From assembly GCA_032622095.1 (NCBI GenBank), contig CP136066.1, forward strand, positions 66,348,278 through 66,412,277: a stretch of 64,000 nt of DNA, given 5' to 3'. The notes under the pieces were generated by a model. The model was not told the origin of the DNA, searched no databases, and saw only the letters and a program-made list of their open reading frames with translations. The translations under genes were made by a program, and so were the position numbers. Positions 48,005-61,700 of this stretch are shown here, piece by piece; position 1 is the first letter of the stretch; the number at the start of each line of letters is the position of its first letter. Origin of the DNA: Siphonodentalium dalli (Eukaryota; Mollusca; Scaphopoda; Gadilida; Siphonodentaliidae).

Positions 48005-49205
48005 AATGACTAATCTCAATATTGGTTCTTTGAATTGACGTGGGCTCTCCTCCGATCAGGTAAAACGCCGAGATTTGTGTTCAAATAAGTCGAAACAGAT
48101 TTGACATAACAATGCTAATTGATACACACTATTCAAAAAAGTGGAACAAAAATGGAAAGCAGAATGGGGATATGAAGAATATTCTAGATCTTACTCTAAT
48201 TCAAGTAAAGGGGTAGCTATCCTTTTGAAAAATTTAACGGATAATAATATACATCGGTCCATTCTAGATCTAGACGCAGGGGGGGGTATATAATACTTGA
48301 TATAACGATACAAAATCAAAGAATCACTCCATGTGCACAATATGGGCCAAACGAAGATAGAATTAGAAAACTCAGCTATTGTGATAGGTGGTAATTGGAC
48401 ATTACCCCAAGACTATGATGTAGACACAATTAATTATAAATACAAAAATAATACAAAATCAAATGAAGCTATTTTAAGAGCAATGCAGAGATTGGATCTA
48501 AATGATGTTTGGAGACTTGAAAATAAAACCAAAAAGAGATACTATGTTTTAAGTTAATTGATCATCCAAGAGAAAGGGGTTTTTGGAAGTGTAATGGTAG
48601 TCTCTTAAGAGACCCAGAATACATAAAGAAACCATAACTCAAGCTGTACATCAATACTCTCACCACAATGATCACCCCCTCAAAAATTAATGATCAACTA
48701 TTTTGGGAAACACTTAAAATCATGATCCGCGGTGAATCAATTAAATACTCATCAAGTCTTAAGAATATATAGGGATAAAAGGGAATATCGAAAAGCGGTT
48801 CTCAGAGTTGTCTTTAATACTAGACGGAGGGGATCACTCAGTTGGAATAGAGGTAGATAAACTTAATACTGAAATTAGATCTATCAGAGATAAAACAAAG
48901 TGAAAGGAATTATGCTTAGAACAAAAGCTAAATGGAAAATCGAACGGGAAACCTTCAAAGTATGTTTGAAATCTTGAAAAGAGACGTTACACAGAAAACA
49001 TATTCCAAAACTTATTAGATCAGATGGATCAGAAACAGAAGATTTTTCCGAAATTCATGTAGAGCAGGATTTTTTTTATAAGAATCTTTATACATCAAAA
49101 TTAAAAACAGAAACAGAAAACAAAAAGCCCTTTGATTTCTGTGACACTGAAATCCATTCCTAAATACCCCCAGATGATCAGGAATCAGAAGGTCTATTAT
49201 CCGAC
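48005..49205 (+). pseudogene. Decayed L1/Tx1-type ORF2: endonuclease and pre-RT region
   Basis: With stops and frameshifts, the plus strand encodes an APE-type endonuclease start (NIGSLN, KRRDL, then DTHYSKK), then KWKAEWGYEEYSRSYSNSSK and GVAILLKN, later YGPNEDRI and ERGFWKCNGSLLRDPEYIKK, and finally HRKHIPKLIRSDGSE and QDFFYKNLYTSK. This is ordered like an L1/Tx1 ORF2 up to the start of RT. The RT core and knuckle are missing. It probably belongs to the same element as the ORF1 at 46409; the 1.1 kb between shows nothing recognisable. Confidence 0.7.
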
Positions 49206-49689
49206 TTGGAATCACGGTGCCAATGCATTAAATGGGATGAAAATGGCTGCTCACCTGGTAGCAATGGTTATACTGCAAGCTTTTTTGGAAATCAGCCCAT
49301 TATAACATAGTCGTACAAGAGCGACGTATTTTATCCCAAAGGGTTAACCAGATGGGTGAATTTAAACCAAAATTGGCTACCAACAGAAACATGTTTGGTA
49401 ACGAGATCTTTCACTGGTATAGATCACTACGCCATACCGCATGACATTTCAAATAAGTAAGCTATACACTGATGTTGCAAAGTACTTAGACGAAAATAAA
49501 ACATAATTATAAAGTACAAGTATTTTGGCAGTATTGCTATTTAGTTAGCGAATGGGAATAATTTGCAGAGCATAATCGTGGGAACTATATATTTTGCCTG
49601 AATGGATGCGCGAAGTGACTGTTAACTTTCTTTCCAATAAATTTGTCGCCGAAGACGGTCGCTTATTTTGACAACCCTCCCTCCCCGTG

Positions 49690-50040
49690 TTTTTTTTTTT
49701 TTTTTTTTTTTTCGGGAAATACGCATTCGATTGATGCCTGCCCCATTTTGGCCTACATATACACATGTATATAGGTCATTATGCCTAAAAAAAATTGTCA
49801 ACCACATGTTTGTATTGGTTACTACTACATTTATTGTATCGGCTTCCTGTAAATAATTATGTTTTTCTAAACAGGTAGCTATCAACGCATTCCAGTTGTT
49901 GTCTTTCACTCTAACCCTGTGGGATGAATATGTTTTCAAGCACGTACCAACTATCGCATTGTCGACATAAACTGACTTCAGACGAAATTCTGCTGAACTT
50001 TTAGAATCACGCCCAGTTATTCTGCCATTCACTTTGTTAT
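49690..50040 (-). other. Open frame running into a 23-base poly(A) on the minus strand
   Basis: The minus frame 50032-49622 is open for 136 codons and passes through a T run at 49690-49712 (poly-Lys on the minus strand). Sequence before the run may be a retroposed piece ending in poly(A). The protein is not recognised and no AATAAA lies just upstream of the A run. Confidence 0.35.
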
Positions 50041-50247
50041 TAGGTCAACATTTTGTGACGTCGTGTTCGGGTTACGGTCTGTTTTATTTGGGTATGAACC
50101 GAGTCACCCAAATTTTCAGTTGAGCAATCATCGAACAGGACTTAGTGGAAGACAAACGGCTCATTTATATTCGAATTAACACTTTTGCGGATACATTTAT
50201 ATCCACATTTATGTGCCGTCTAAAAAAAACTTAACATATTTCAATGC

Positions 50248-51029
50248 TTAAACGGACATGGCTCATTCCAGCCTCCAATTATTACTCTAAAAACACTTGC
50301 CAAAGTCACAGCCATTTTTCAGCCGTTTTGAAATTTTCGCCAGAAGTCAGACTAACGCTCTTTATTCCTGCCATAGCAGGAATAAACTACCACGGAACGC
50401 TCTTTTCTGATCCATGTCGTTCAAATGGCTGTTTTGGTGTTTGGGACCCACACACGGTATTCATGGTTGTATTTTCATTGCCTCAATCCGTCTTTTTGGG
50501 TTACATAATGCACCTGGAAAGGTAGTTCAGATATTTATCGACCTATTTCGATATTGAGAACAATTAATAGGCCAATACTATTATTTGTCTTTTGGAGCGC
50601 AAACCGCCATGTGGCTTTAAAATCAGTTTAAGTCATATGGTAGACATAGAACATCTACAGTGAGTCCCCAGTTTATAGCGGAATTTAGCGTTATAAGCCG
50701 GGGACGAGTTGTAGATTATATTCATTACATGATCCAAAACCTAGATAAAAATATACAACAATGACAACTGACTTAAATTGATCGTCGGTGTCCGAACATT
50801 AGCGAAGAAATATTCACTCACCTTCAGTTGGTCAGATATGGTATCCAAGCGTTTATTTTTCCAAAAAACCGTCAAGAAATGTCAACAAATATTTGTCGAC
50901 TGATATTTCTCCACATCGAAATCTACGACTTCCGGTTTTGGTTCGTGTCCGTTGATCCAATATGAGTACCCGTCGCTCCAAATTAGGCAGAACAAATTGT
51001 CGAGGTTCGAATGAGTCATGTCCGTTTAA
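50248..51029. mobile_element. M1 family member with complete ends, TTAA-flanked
   Basis: The ends TTAAACGGACATG (50248) and CATGTCCGTTTAA (ending 51029) are inverted repeats, followed inside by (G/A)CTCATTC and CCTC in both arms. TTAA flanks each side. The left half is the M1 core (50285-50625). Bases 50650-50780 are an inverted piece of repeat R3. No transposase was recognised. Confidence 0.65.
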
Positions 51030-51285
51030 ATTGATAATCCTGTAATATTACAACCCTTCTGTCTGCAATTCAATTCAATCTGTTCCACGATATATACATA
51101 TATATATATATAATACAGAGAACAATATATATATATGGCATCAACATTTACAACAATAGTCTAAGGCGTATATACATAACAATAAATTTCACATGAGGAA
51201 TACATGAGTGTTTATATTTGGTGGGCGGGGACCTTCTCAGGACAGGGATATAGAAATGGGTACCTGGAATATCAGTGATATTCAC

Positions 51286-53944
51286 TGTTAGAAAATACTG
51301 TCTGTTTGACGGTGTCGGACCGTCATAATCCGACGGTCCCATACCGTTTCGTCAGTTTTACGGTGAATCGCCGTTATTTTGTGTGCCCTGAAACTGGTTA
51401 AATATATGCGTATTTCTAAGTTCATGCCGTCACAATTCAACAATATATTTATCGGCGACTAAATTATATATGGCAGTGACTCCATATAGTATGACTTATT
51501 AGTTGTTTGTATTCAGTGCAATGACCCGGTGTAATCATTTTGTGCAATGCACAGACCCATCTTTTCTTGCGTCCGTAATTAAATTACGTAACTTTCATGA
51601 GTGGTTGATTTTATCACTCACGAACTTCGTTCTCCATGTCACACGCTGAACACACAATTTTTTTTTTTTTTTTTTTTTTGGAACATGTGAGCTATACAGT
51701 TGTGGAATACTGCTAAATCTGTCTGACGTCGGTTCCTATGTGTACGGACAAGTTCCAAATCTTCGAAAACCGGCTTAATCGTTGATATTTGTCCACTAAA
51801 TTATGACAACTGGGTTGTATTCGAGGCTGCCACTTTTAGCTGTCGGTTTGACTTATCTTCGTTTGTCTCAGTGTTCATGTTCAAATTGACAGTGCTGTGA
51901 CTCTCAAAACACACATTTACTGACACACAAGGATAGGGTACACGTGCTAGAGTAATGCACATAGCTTCGATGTCAACCACTAGTGATAATAATAACAGCA
52001 ACAACGTGGCAGCTATTACTATTTCTATTATAATGTTGACAGTGTTGCCAGTTTTTTTTAACTTGTCTATTCAATTCAGTTGTCAGTGTTCTAATAGTTT
52101 TGAAGCACATAAATTTACATCTACACGAGAGTGTATACTGTACGCACCAGAGTAATTCACAAGTGCTTCGATGTCAACAACAACGTGAACTGATGCCGGG
52201 CAGTATCGGATGATCACATGTCTATACAATTCCAACTTGCGAGTACAACTATTACAATTACACGGACCGATTCATCCCTTGTTCGTCAATTTTCATTGAA
52301 ACGTGTGGATATGAGACATTTTCGCCATTCGCCTTGTTATCGCCCAGTTATTACGACAATTTACGAACCGGGAGTCCACTGTTGGTTGGATTTTCTTATC
52401 AAACTATCTTTGGCTGACTCACTGAGATGGATACTAAGTGTTTTGATACTATAGTATACACAGTTTGATGTAACACGCTATCAAATTTCATCGAAAAATT
52501 TACATGTATAGAAGAACGTTGTCGCCAAGTCATCACGCATAATTTTACAAGTATTGCTGTTGTTTTGAAGTTTTCAATCCCAATAAGCTGTTACTGATAT
52601 ACTGTCGTGATGTACGCATACACCTGTTAAAACAAAAACTGTGTTTCAAAGTGACTGGACAATTTCACGCCTTACAAGTTATCAAAAAGCATGCAATTAA
52701 AATGTTTTACTGTTACATGTACATAAATTTTGAGTTTTAACTGTGATACATGTAGCTTTCTTCCTTTGTGTCTTAAACTGGCATGCCCGAGTCATATGTT
52801 AGAATGGTCGCAATTAGTATTTTTCGTAAATGAAGGATGGGCTGTTCAGCTACATTTTATATTAGCGTTTTTTATTACTGCCAAATGTATACAGTAGTTA
52901 GTGAAGCTGATGGGGTCATTGTCACAAGGCATCGATCACATTCGTAGCCAGCTTTTTAAATCGATCATAAATGTAGCCAGCTTTTCTATGGCGATCACAT
53001 TTGTAGCCAGCTTTTCATATTCATGCGAGCCTCAATGAACAAGATTAGGTTAATCTCATTTTTCTGATTTGATGGATGAAAAACAACTTGAATTTTAATT
53101 TGATATTAGTTCATCTAATCTGAGGTTTCCGATCAATGTCGTTAGAATGCTCAAATTATATTCCAATATGAGTTGATAAAGGAAGTCAGTTTTGGAGCAT
53201 AACGTCAACATTTTAGTCACATACGCGATTACGTCATATTTCGCGCCATTTAAAGCATGTACTTAGAAAAGCTGGCTACGAATGTCATCGCCGGTGAAAA
53301 GCTTGCTACATTTGTGATCGATTTAAAAAGCTGGCTACGAATGTGACCGGAGCCTTGTGACAATGACCCCATCGGCGTCAGTGAAAGGTGAACACATCAC
53401 ATTGTCTTTTTCCGGATTAAATTCCACGAGGCAGATAACAAGTTTGATCTTCTTCAAACTTCAAAGTCATAAGTATTGTCTGTCACATTATGCATTGAGG
53501 ATTTAAGTTTCATCAAAATAGAAGAACTAAGATGTATTTTTCAGTTACGAATAATACTAATTTCGACCATTCAAAAACATATGAATCGTAATGCCTATCG
53601 GGACATGATATTGTGACCACGGGCTAATTATACGGCAAATTGGCAAATTAAGAGCAACAAAAATGGTGGTGAACCGTGAAAAATACCATTCGTCTGAGTC
53701 GTATAGCCGTTACTAGTTACGGTCTTAATATTGATTAAACGGTGTTGAACCGTAACAAATACAACGGTCTGACTATTACTGGATACAGTCTGCAAGTTAC
53801 TTAAACAGTTTTTTTTTTACCGTGGAACATACTACTGCCTGACCGTATGTTTAACGGTCCTGGTCGTATGTTTAACGGCCAAGGTTGGCAGCGATGTTGC
53901 GCGGTGTGACACCGCTAAGGCGACGGGCATTTTTCTAACAGTGT
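51286..53944. mobile_element. Possible transposon with CACTGTTAGAAAA inverted ends
   Basis: CACTGTTAGAAAA at 51286 is mirrored by TTTTCTAACAGTG ending at 53944, and ACGGT/ACCGT motifs are frequent in the terminal few hundred bases on both sides. No clear target duplication and no transposase frame was found, so the two ends may belong to different fragments. A poly-T run lies at 51658-51679. Confidence 0.35.
52909..53373. mobile_element. MITE with subterminal GTAGCCAGCTTTT repeats
   Basis: The terminal inverted repeats begin GATGGGGTCATTGTCACAAG at both ends. Each arm also has GATCACATTYGTAGCCAGC-type units of about 30 bp (three on the left, two to three inverted on the right). The centre is AT-rich. 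There is no coding capacity and no clear target duplication. Confidence 0.75.
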
Positions 53945-54179
53945 AGCCTCAAGTGGACTTGCAAAACTATCTTGGACCTTCCTCATAACAGACTCTCAAT
54001 CGTCTTGTTTTTGAAGAGTCGTGAAATAGGTATCCCAATAAATATATCTGAGCGTATTCTGTACACTTCACTTGTGATACTCGTCATTTTTATATATTGA
54101 ATAGTGTGCTATCTTCAATTTGATTGGTCAATATATATACGAGATAAGCCCGTGTTGTGTGGTCTACATTGATCCCCAT

Positions 54180-54745
54180 GATATTTCTGGGAAAACCGGG
54201 GGTCGGGGGTCGGAAAAAATGTTGAGGCACGTATGCTGATTTTGTCCTTTCGACCCTTGTTGGGACCCACCCACCCCCGCGTCCAATTTTCTTTCCGTTT
54301 TCGGCAGTTTTTTCCCGACCATTTTTTTTACACCCACCCCTTTTAACACTAAAACAGAGATTTGCGGGGGGAAATTCACTGTAAACAGCTGTATATGAAT
54401 TTATGTGCATACTATTTGTCATGGATGTTAACATTGACATGTAAATAGGAACGAGTCATTTTGGGGTCATTTCGCCAAAAAAACAAGACTGCCAGCGGCC
54501 ATCTTGGATTTAAAAATTCAATCCATTAGCATGGGCTACAGGATATACTGTTTGTCTGATCATCGTGAAATTTTTCATTTATGTTAATATTGACATTCTA
54601 AGATGTTTTAAGCCAAACTCATTGCAAAAACAGTCAAAACGACTTGCAGGGGGGGGATTTGTATTGCGGAAAAAATTGTTTGTTGGTCCCATCAATCACC
54701 CACCCACCCCGGCATATGTGCCCGGAAAATTCCAGCATGTCTCTT
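54180..54745 (+). repeat. Dispersed repeat R4, copy 2
   Basis: Direct copy of 12110-12690. The flank CTTCAATTTGATTGGTCAAT (54113) also occurs near 13653, close to copy 1. Confidence 0.65.
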
Positions 54746-55351
54746 ATACTTAGCATAATCGACGATATCTCGAAAAATGTAAATGCTGAGTAAGTTTGTG
54801 AGATTTTACGGGTATATATAGTGATGTTAACCTGTTTGTGTTCGGTGTAGTAACTACTCGCCTCTTGTTATACGATTCGATCGCTATGTGGAATTCATAT
54901 GTATATGGGTTTGGGTTCAAGAGGTACACTTTGGAAATTATAGGATGGATACCCCATCACCAAACGGAGCCCATATAGCCGCGTCATGCCTCGATATGTT
55001 ATACGAGGTCGGATCAGTTTGAAATTATCGGATGACAATCCCCTCACCTGAAAGCAAAGATAGCACGTTCATGTTTCGATATTATAGTGGACACATCACC
55101 AAACAGAACATTTATAGCCACGTCCCTGTCTCGATATCTTATGATAATAGGTCGGATCAGTTTGAAATTATAGGATGACCACCCTCTATATAACTCTACT
55201 CCGATAACAGAACCTTACCACGTCCCTGCTTCCATGTTATAGTCTACACTCCCTCACAAAACGGACCTCATTATTATGACTACGTCCATGCCTCGATATG
55301 TTATGATAAGGGATGGAATGGTTGCAAATCAAGGGGTGGACGCAATAGATT

Positions 55352-57010
55352 GTTGATTGTTTATTTGCAAAGCCAACATTTAAGTTGGAACATAGCCAAA
55401 CATATATACATATAAACATATATACAAACAATTTATACAAGGAATTTATACGTTAACAATTATATAATATTTCCGTAACAAATTCACCATAATATAATAA
55501 CTAGACACAACACGTATATACAATCCATTAACAAGTACCTTGCATAATTATGAAATTTCCAATTTAGGGATGTGTCGCATTAGATATATATAAATATACA
55601 TTTCATCTATATATCTAATAGTATATTAAGTTATCTTTTTCAATGCCAATTTAATATATATGCTCAGTCTTTTCAGAACGCTCATGTTTTCAAGGGAAAG
55701 TAGTCCATGGAATTTATTACGGTTCGGATTATCCCAGTAATATTTTGGAATACATAATTCGCGTAAATATTTCAGCTCTTGTCATATGATCATAAAATGG
55801 TACTCATCACATGGGCTATTGCTGCAAAAAACACAGTTTAAATCATGATGATATTTTCCTTTTGTCCATCTATTCTTTATGGTTGGATGTTCGTATTTTC
55901 AGTAAGAAGTTAGACAAACGGGCTGGCAAATATACTAGATATCGGTTCATTTTAATCGAGTACTTATGCTGCTGTATAATATAGCTCTGGTAGATGAGGA
56001 CGACTTCAGACTGTCGAAAAGAATACGTTCATAATTTTCAATCAGTTGACTTTTTATATATATTAGCGCCGTTTTTCTTAGCGATGACTGACTTGACCAC
56101 ATGTGGTACATGTTTACTTCGCGAAGAATCCCTTCCACAAAGCTAATCCATTTGATCTTGTCTTGCAATAAGATATCGCCTTCGTGTACATATCTCAATA
56201 AAAGAAATATGTTCTTTGCTAATTCTGACCCATCATGGCTCACCAGCTTTGACCAATACGATAGTCCTCTATATTTTACTTCTATTGATATCGGATGTCA
56301 TCCAAGTTATGCATATACCATGTAGCTAGGTGTACTCGATTTCATTGAAGTTATTATTTTACAAAACTTAAGGTGGAGATTCTCTAAAGCCTGTATTCTT
56401 TTGAATCACCAGACCTCACTTCTGTATAGCATAATTGGCAGAATCATACAATCAGATAGTTTCAGTGAAATATCGATAGGTAACTTGAGTTTGCGAATTT
56501 TGTTCAATAAACCATACATTGCCTTTGTCGCAGTATTTGTGGTACACTTTGTGGACTGACAAAATCTCCCATTGTAGAAAAATTGAATCCCGAGGTATCT
56601 GAATTATTTTACAATTTGTATTTCCTGCCATCTTTATGTGAAAATAGGAAAATTTCTTGGTAACTTGTTTGCGAAGATGATGCTTTGATCTTATTAATGT
56701 TCACCTCAAGTTTCCAAGCTTCAGCATAATCAGCGAACGCTAAAAGTGCGCGATTTCATATTTTCCTCCGAATCTGATAGAATGACGCACAGTATATCGA
56801 TGTAACATCCTAAATGCTCAAAATATTGTTCGTCTATGAAATTCAGATTTTCTATTTTCATCATTCAGAAAACACTGTAAATCGTTCACGAAGAGCGAAA
56901 ATAAGAAAGGTGACATTATTTCACCTTGAAATAAACCTACCTTGCTCACGAAAAAGTATGAATGTGAGTTACAATTTTTCACGCATAATTTAATATTCGT
57001 ATACATGCTT
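55352..57010 (-). mobile_element. Decayed LINE: RT, post-RT region and 3' end
   Basis: The minus strand encodes, with several stops and shifts, the RT block VGLFQGEIMSPFLFSLFVND (about 56895), then AEAWKLEVNINK, LPIDISLKL, SEVWGF and YRGLSYWSKL. The frame 55947-56243 follows, and then a knuckle remnant with DEYHF near 55800 and KLALKKI near 55635. The 3' end at about 55352 has the AATAAA plus hairpin also seen at 3301. Confidence 0.7.
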
Positions 57011-57019
57011 CGTATTACC

Positions 57020-58320
57020 GTTTATATCTGATTTCAACAATTTCATTACATATATATTGTACCATCAACATAGTAATTTGTTTTCATACATTGAATGATT
57101 GTAATTTATGAAAACAAAGATAGCAAATAAGTTGTAGTACTCATCGCGACGATGATTTGTAATCACAAACAAACTCTACGCACAAACAGTTTATTGATTA
57201 ATTTTGCACAGGCAATTGCACATCATGCTAGCGATTTGGGTACCATTTTGGATAGCTCTGACAAGCGATTTAACTCTCAACTTACGATTGGATAATAATT
57301 TTGTGAGCGAGCAATGCCATGATACAATTATTGTATATCGTTCACATGCGACCTTTCACCTGTAATATTTCAACAATAATCAATCGTTGATCTTTGTGAT
57401 TATAATAAATCACAAAATGATAGCACGCATTGTTACATTCCTATATTAGTTGTGTGTCAGTTATGTCAACTTCGGCACGTCCGACTAACATGATATAGGT
57501 ATTTAGACAACACTGGTGATGGGCGAGTGGGAGCGGAGTAGTGAGTCCCCCTCCCCGTTTTATGGGTTTCATCCCTCGCCGATTATAAGGTATAACTATC
57601 CATAACACTCGTATCAAATCGCGTTCACTTGACATTTGAATGTGAACACCCCATCCCCTCAACTGAAAAAGTAACAACATATTCGGACACAGGGACGTGA
57701 CTAGAGGGTGTCTACGGGCTGACCCCTTTCACTTTCCCAACTGCAGTGTTACTGCACCCCTTGAACAAGACCAAACTCCCAGTTTTACAAAATTCAATGT
57801 GCACTCACACCACATTGGGTTGGAAGTTTCAAGCTTTCCATCTGTTATAAATCTTTTACCTGTTACCGCCAATGGTAATTTAGACCAACACTTTTTCCAA
57901 AAGTCGAAAATATGTTTATGATTCAAACTAAGTAGTCTCCAAACAAATTTCTCACTAATTGTTGGTTGAGATATTAAACAATACAAACAATCTGAACCTG
58001 TATGTGGTGTAAAATGTTTGTATCAGCCTATCGGTATGAAACTTCCAACTGTTCAAATATTTTCACCAAAGTTGGCGTGAAACACTCACCAAGCCATCCA
58101 ATACCCCACACGTCATCCCCACCCCCACCATCACCGTGCCAATATTTGGACGAAATTGTATGGACATGAGACGATAAAACTTAACTATTAAACTATAAAT
58201 TAAATGTATATATGAGGTTCGACACAGCAGCAATGTTATATATTTTATGCCTCCGAAACATGGCGAGCATTGCTCTTAGAACATGCTTGGGACTATACAA
58301 CACACCAGGCGCCTATTTTT
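57020..58320. other. No gene recognised
   Basis: Contains an unassigned 85-codon minus frame (57729-57986) with no recognisable domain and no clear splice sites. The rest is AT-rich. Confidence 0.4.
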
Positions 58321-58426
58321 AGAAGCAAATTTGATTTTTGAGACAATGCAAATTTTTCCGAGCCGGGGTTCGTATCCCACCCAATCTCAAAAAATTTGCA
58401 TTTTCTCAAAAATCAAATTTGCTTCT
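58321..58426. repeat. Hairpin with B-box-like loop, downstream of gene B
   Basis: AGAAGCAAATTTGATTTTTG at 58321 is mirrored by CAAAAATCAAATTTGCTTCT ending at 58426. A second arm pair, GCAAATTTTT / AAAAATTTGC, lies inside. The loop holds GGGGTTCGTATCCCACC, which fits a tRNA B box (GGTTCGNNTCC). No full tRNA fold was seen. Confidence 0.6.
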
Positions 58427-58688
58427 ATAAATTAAATGTTTGTATATTCATTAATTAGTGTACAAATAATAAGGCTCAATTTTCGCTCTACTATGAAACC
58501 ACTGTGATAGTTAACACAAATTTGTTCTTACAACTTAATAAATACTATTTGTATTTACAGGTATAAAATTATTCATAGTATTGACCCCTGGTGATATACT
58601 GCATTGTTCTGATATTGTAGTTGTTTGTAAACATAATTATGATCGCATTATATCGCCAAATAAACAATCAATCAACAAATCAATAGTT

Positions 58689-58798
58689 TTACGGAAATTC
58701 AACTTCGAGGGTGATGCTAATCTTAAACGATATGTGTTTCTTAAGCCATTTCCACAAGCCGCGTCTGACTCTCTTTTGCTGAACCTCACCGCGGATCT
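58689..58798 (-). CDS. Gene B exon 7 (cleavage site and C-terminal peptide)
   Basis: 110 bases from the acceptor TTTCAG to the TAA at 58689-58691. It encodes IRGEVQQKRVRR, then GLWKWLKKH and a beta-prone strand ending EVEFP. Confidence 0.83.
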
Positions 58799-61700
58799 CT
58801 GAAATGAAACAATAACCACAAACGGAAGTAGTGGGAAGCTAACTAGAAATCAAGAAAGTTTGCATCTTATAGAATATTAAGACAAATTACCAGACTATAA
58901 ATAATGGTGTATAATCGCATTATAAATAGCGTATTTGCACTTAGCATAACTAAAATGATGTTGTAATTTGACCAAAACTTCTCCCACTGCCGATTGTATA
59001 CAAACAGATGCTACTCCATAACTTTGACCTTTGCCGATGGGTTGGGTATAATTTAGGAATCGGACCCGATAGGACTGAGGTTCTCTGGAATCTGGAATGA
59101 TTTCGCTTATTACGAATTGATGTCCAGTTTACTGTAGATGTAAATATGTGGCATCAAGACTTTGAATAATTTATTTCAGTAAGGTGAAACCATTGCGTGG
59201 TGACCCCAGTGTCTTCTTGAAATTTGATACTCACCAGCTAGAGTAGGCGGCTGTGTTTTGGCGGCCCAGAATAGTGGTGTGTCAGCACAGGACTCTCTAA
59301 ACTCAATAGGAAGAAGCTGTCTGTCTGTGACGTCACGTCGTAGATATTCATACCAGAACCTCACAGCCTGGTCCGGAGACGCCTACAATCATATTATAGT
59401 GATATTATAGTGATATAGTATATTATATCAAGTGCATTGTCACAGTTTCACATTGATTTATGCACCCTGGTCGTTCTGGGCTTGGATTTATAAAACAGTC
59501 GCGGTGTAATAATATGTGTGCAACCAACATTCCATTGTATCGAGTAAGCACCATCTAAGTTGATCTAGATGATCTATTTCAGAGGGAAAGTTATTCGACA
59601 TAGAATATGCCGTGCAAATTTCGTAGTGAATGTAGAGGGATAGGTAAAAACCAGTGGACAACAAGCTTGAAAATGCAGCAGAGAACTATTATGGGTTATT
59701 GATTTTTCCTAAATAATACCACTTCAACCAAAACAGAACGTTTCCCTATATGCAAATCGAATATAATTTATGCTCGACACAATAGAACAAGACGCGAACA
59801 TCCAAGTCCAATATCCAATGTTAAACTATCTTCTCACCAAATGCTCACGAACGCACTACGTTTAACGTCAAACTAAAGTCACACCGAATGCACACGAACG
59901 TATAACGCCCATCTAACTTCATACACCTAAATTCCTTAAGTTTTTCTATAGCTGACATGTTATTGAAATTAACCTTCAAAAATCATGAAAGAATCAATCA
60001 TGCAATAACTAGTGGCACTGCATTGCTCTGTAATCGATAAAAATAGTATAAGACACATGCTCAGTAATTCCAATATTTTGTTTTGTGTTTGTTATTCTTT
60101 GAAGGATTGCACGAATATTTGCTAAGCTTGTTGCTGATTGTGTGAATGTAGCCTCATAGAGTATCTCTTCCTAGCCACGATTACAACAACAACATAATGT
60201 TTATAAAACCTAATTTCAAGATTACAAATAGCTAGTTTGAAAATAAAATGTACATAAAACTAAAGTTGGTAAATTTCATTTATTTGTCTATAGGCCTAAT
60301 AAAATAATTTATTTTGCCATGAAACTTCTCAGTTGAAATGAAATCTGCCTTGATTGAATGTGCAAACAATATAAAGTTCTCTCTCTTGGTAGGCTCCAAG
60401 AACGCTTCGAACTATTCCGCAAGCCCACATGAAGTTTAAGTTCTACAAATAACCCGTAAATCTGTCTGAAAGTGTGTATGTATTACACAAGAAAAATTAA
60501 AATAAAATTTTATATTAATTGATCGAAGCGTTTCCGTCAGGTGTCTTCGATTCTTTTTCATTATTTTATACCCCGGTAGCTATATCAATTGTTCGGAAGA
60601 GATACACTATATCTTGAAACAACTCTTGTACGCACCGATCTGAGTATCTGCGATAGATTGAGTACTTAACGGCGACAGTATCTACGACAAATTGAGTACT
60701 CAACGATGACGGTATCTACGACAAATTGACTACTTAACGATGACAGTATCTACTACAAATTGGGTACTGACCGGTGATAGTATCTACGATAGATTGCATA
60801 CTTATACCGATGCCAGTATATATCTACGACAAATTGAGTACTTCCCGATGACAGGAAATCTACTTACCGATGAGAGTATATCTGATAGGTTGCGTTTATT
60901 TATGTCCACGGTCTGCAGCTTATCGACTCCCGTGTTCTGCAACCAAAAACGTACAACCATTATTCACTAAATGGATTATCGATAATAAGTTCAACAAACA
61001 GCTAATCTTTTGTGCCGGCATATCGATAAAGAAAAGCTATGATGTGCCAGAAAGCGAACGCCGAAATGTTTAGAACATGCAAATGTGTAAGTACCACAAC
61101 TAACTATACCTGATAAATAAAACATATGTAGTTCCGTCTGTAGCGATTTTACCTACATTTGACTGTAAATTACATCGTAAGGAACAATCATATATAGTCA
61201 GGTATATGAAGGCAAATGTCAGTAGCACGGTCACATGTGGAACAAATGACATTTTACTTCTCATATCGTTAGCCTGCACGAGCACGCGAGCTAAGTCAAC
61301 CACTGACTATGACATGATAACAAAATGATTAAGTACATACATAATCACGGCAAATAGAACCATGTCGCCTTACTGAGAATGGCAAGAAGTTTTAAGGGCA
61401 CTATTTTCACACAAACGGACACACAGAGGTCACTTTTGCGAAAGCGTTTTTTAAACATCCGAAACATCTGCGACTACTATTAGCTATTCAAAATTATTAT
61501 CAGTAGTTGTTCATTGTGCGAATGGAATTCATTGTATATTTATTGCTTAAATGGTTCCTGTCGTTTTGTTACTTTGTTCGTTTGTTCTTGGTCGGGGGGG
61601 GGGGGCTTGATATAAATAATTAGCTAACCTCCCTACACATATCAGATAGGAAGCTAGATCACATACAGATTCCCCATTTCGTCAATTTGCTTTGTATTGT

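Noticed and set aside
58321-58426. A functional tRNA gene
   Set aside because: Only a B-box-like loop is present. No acceptor stem or D arm could be drawn; the sequence is mainly an inverted repeat.
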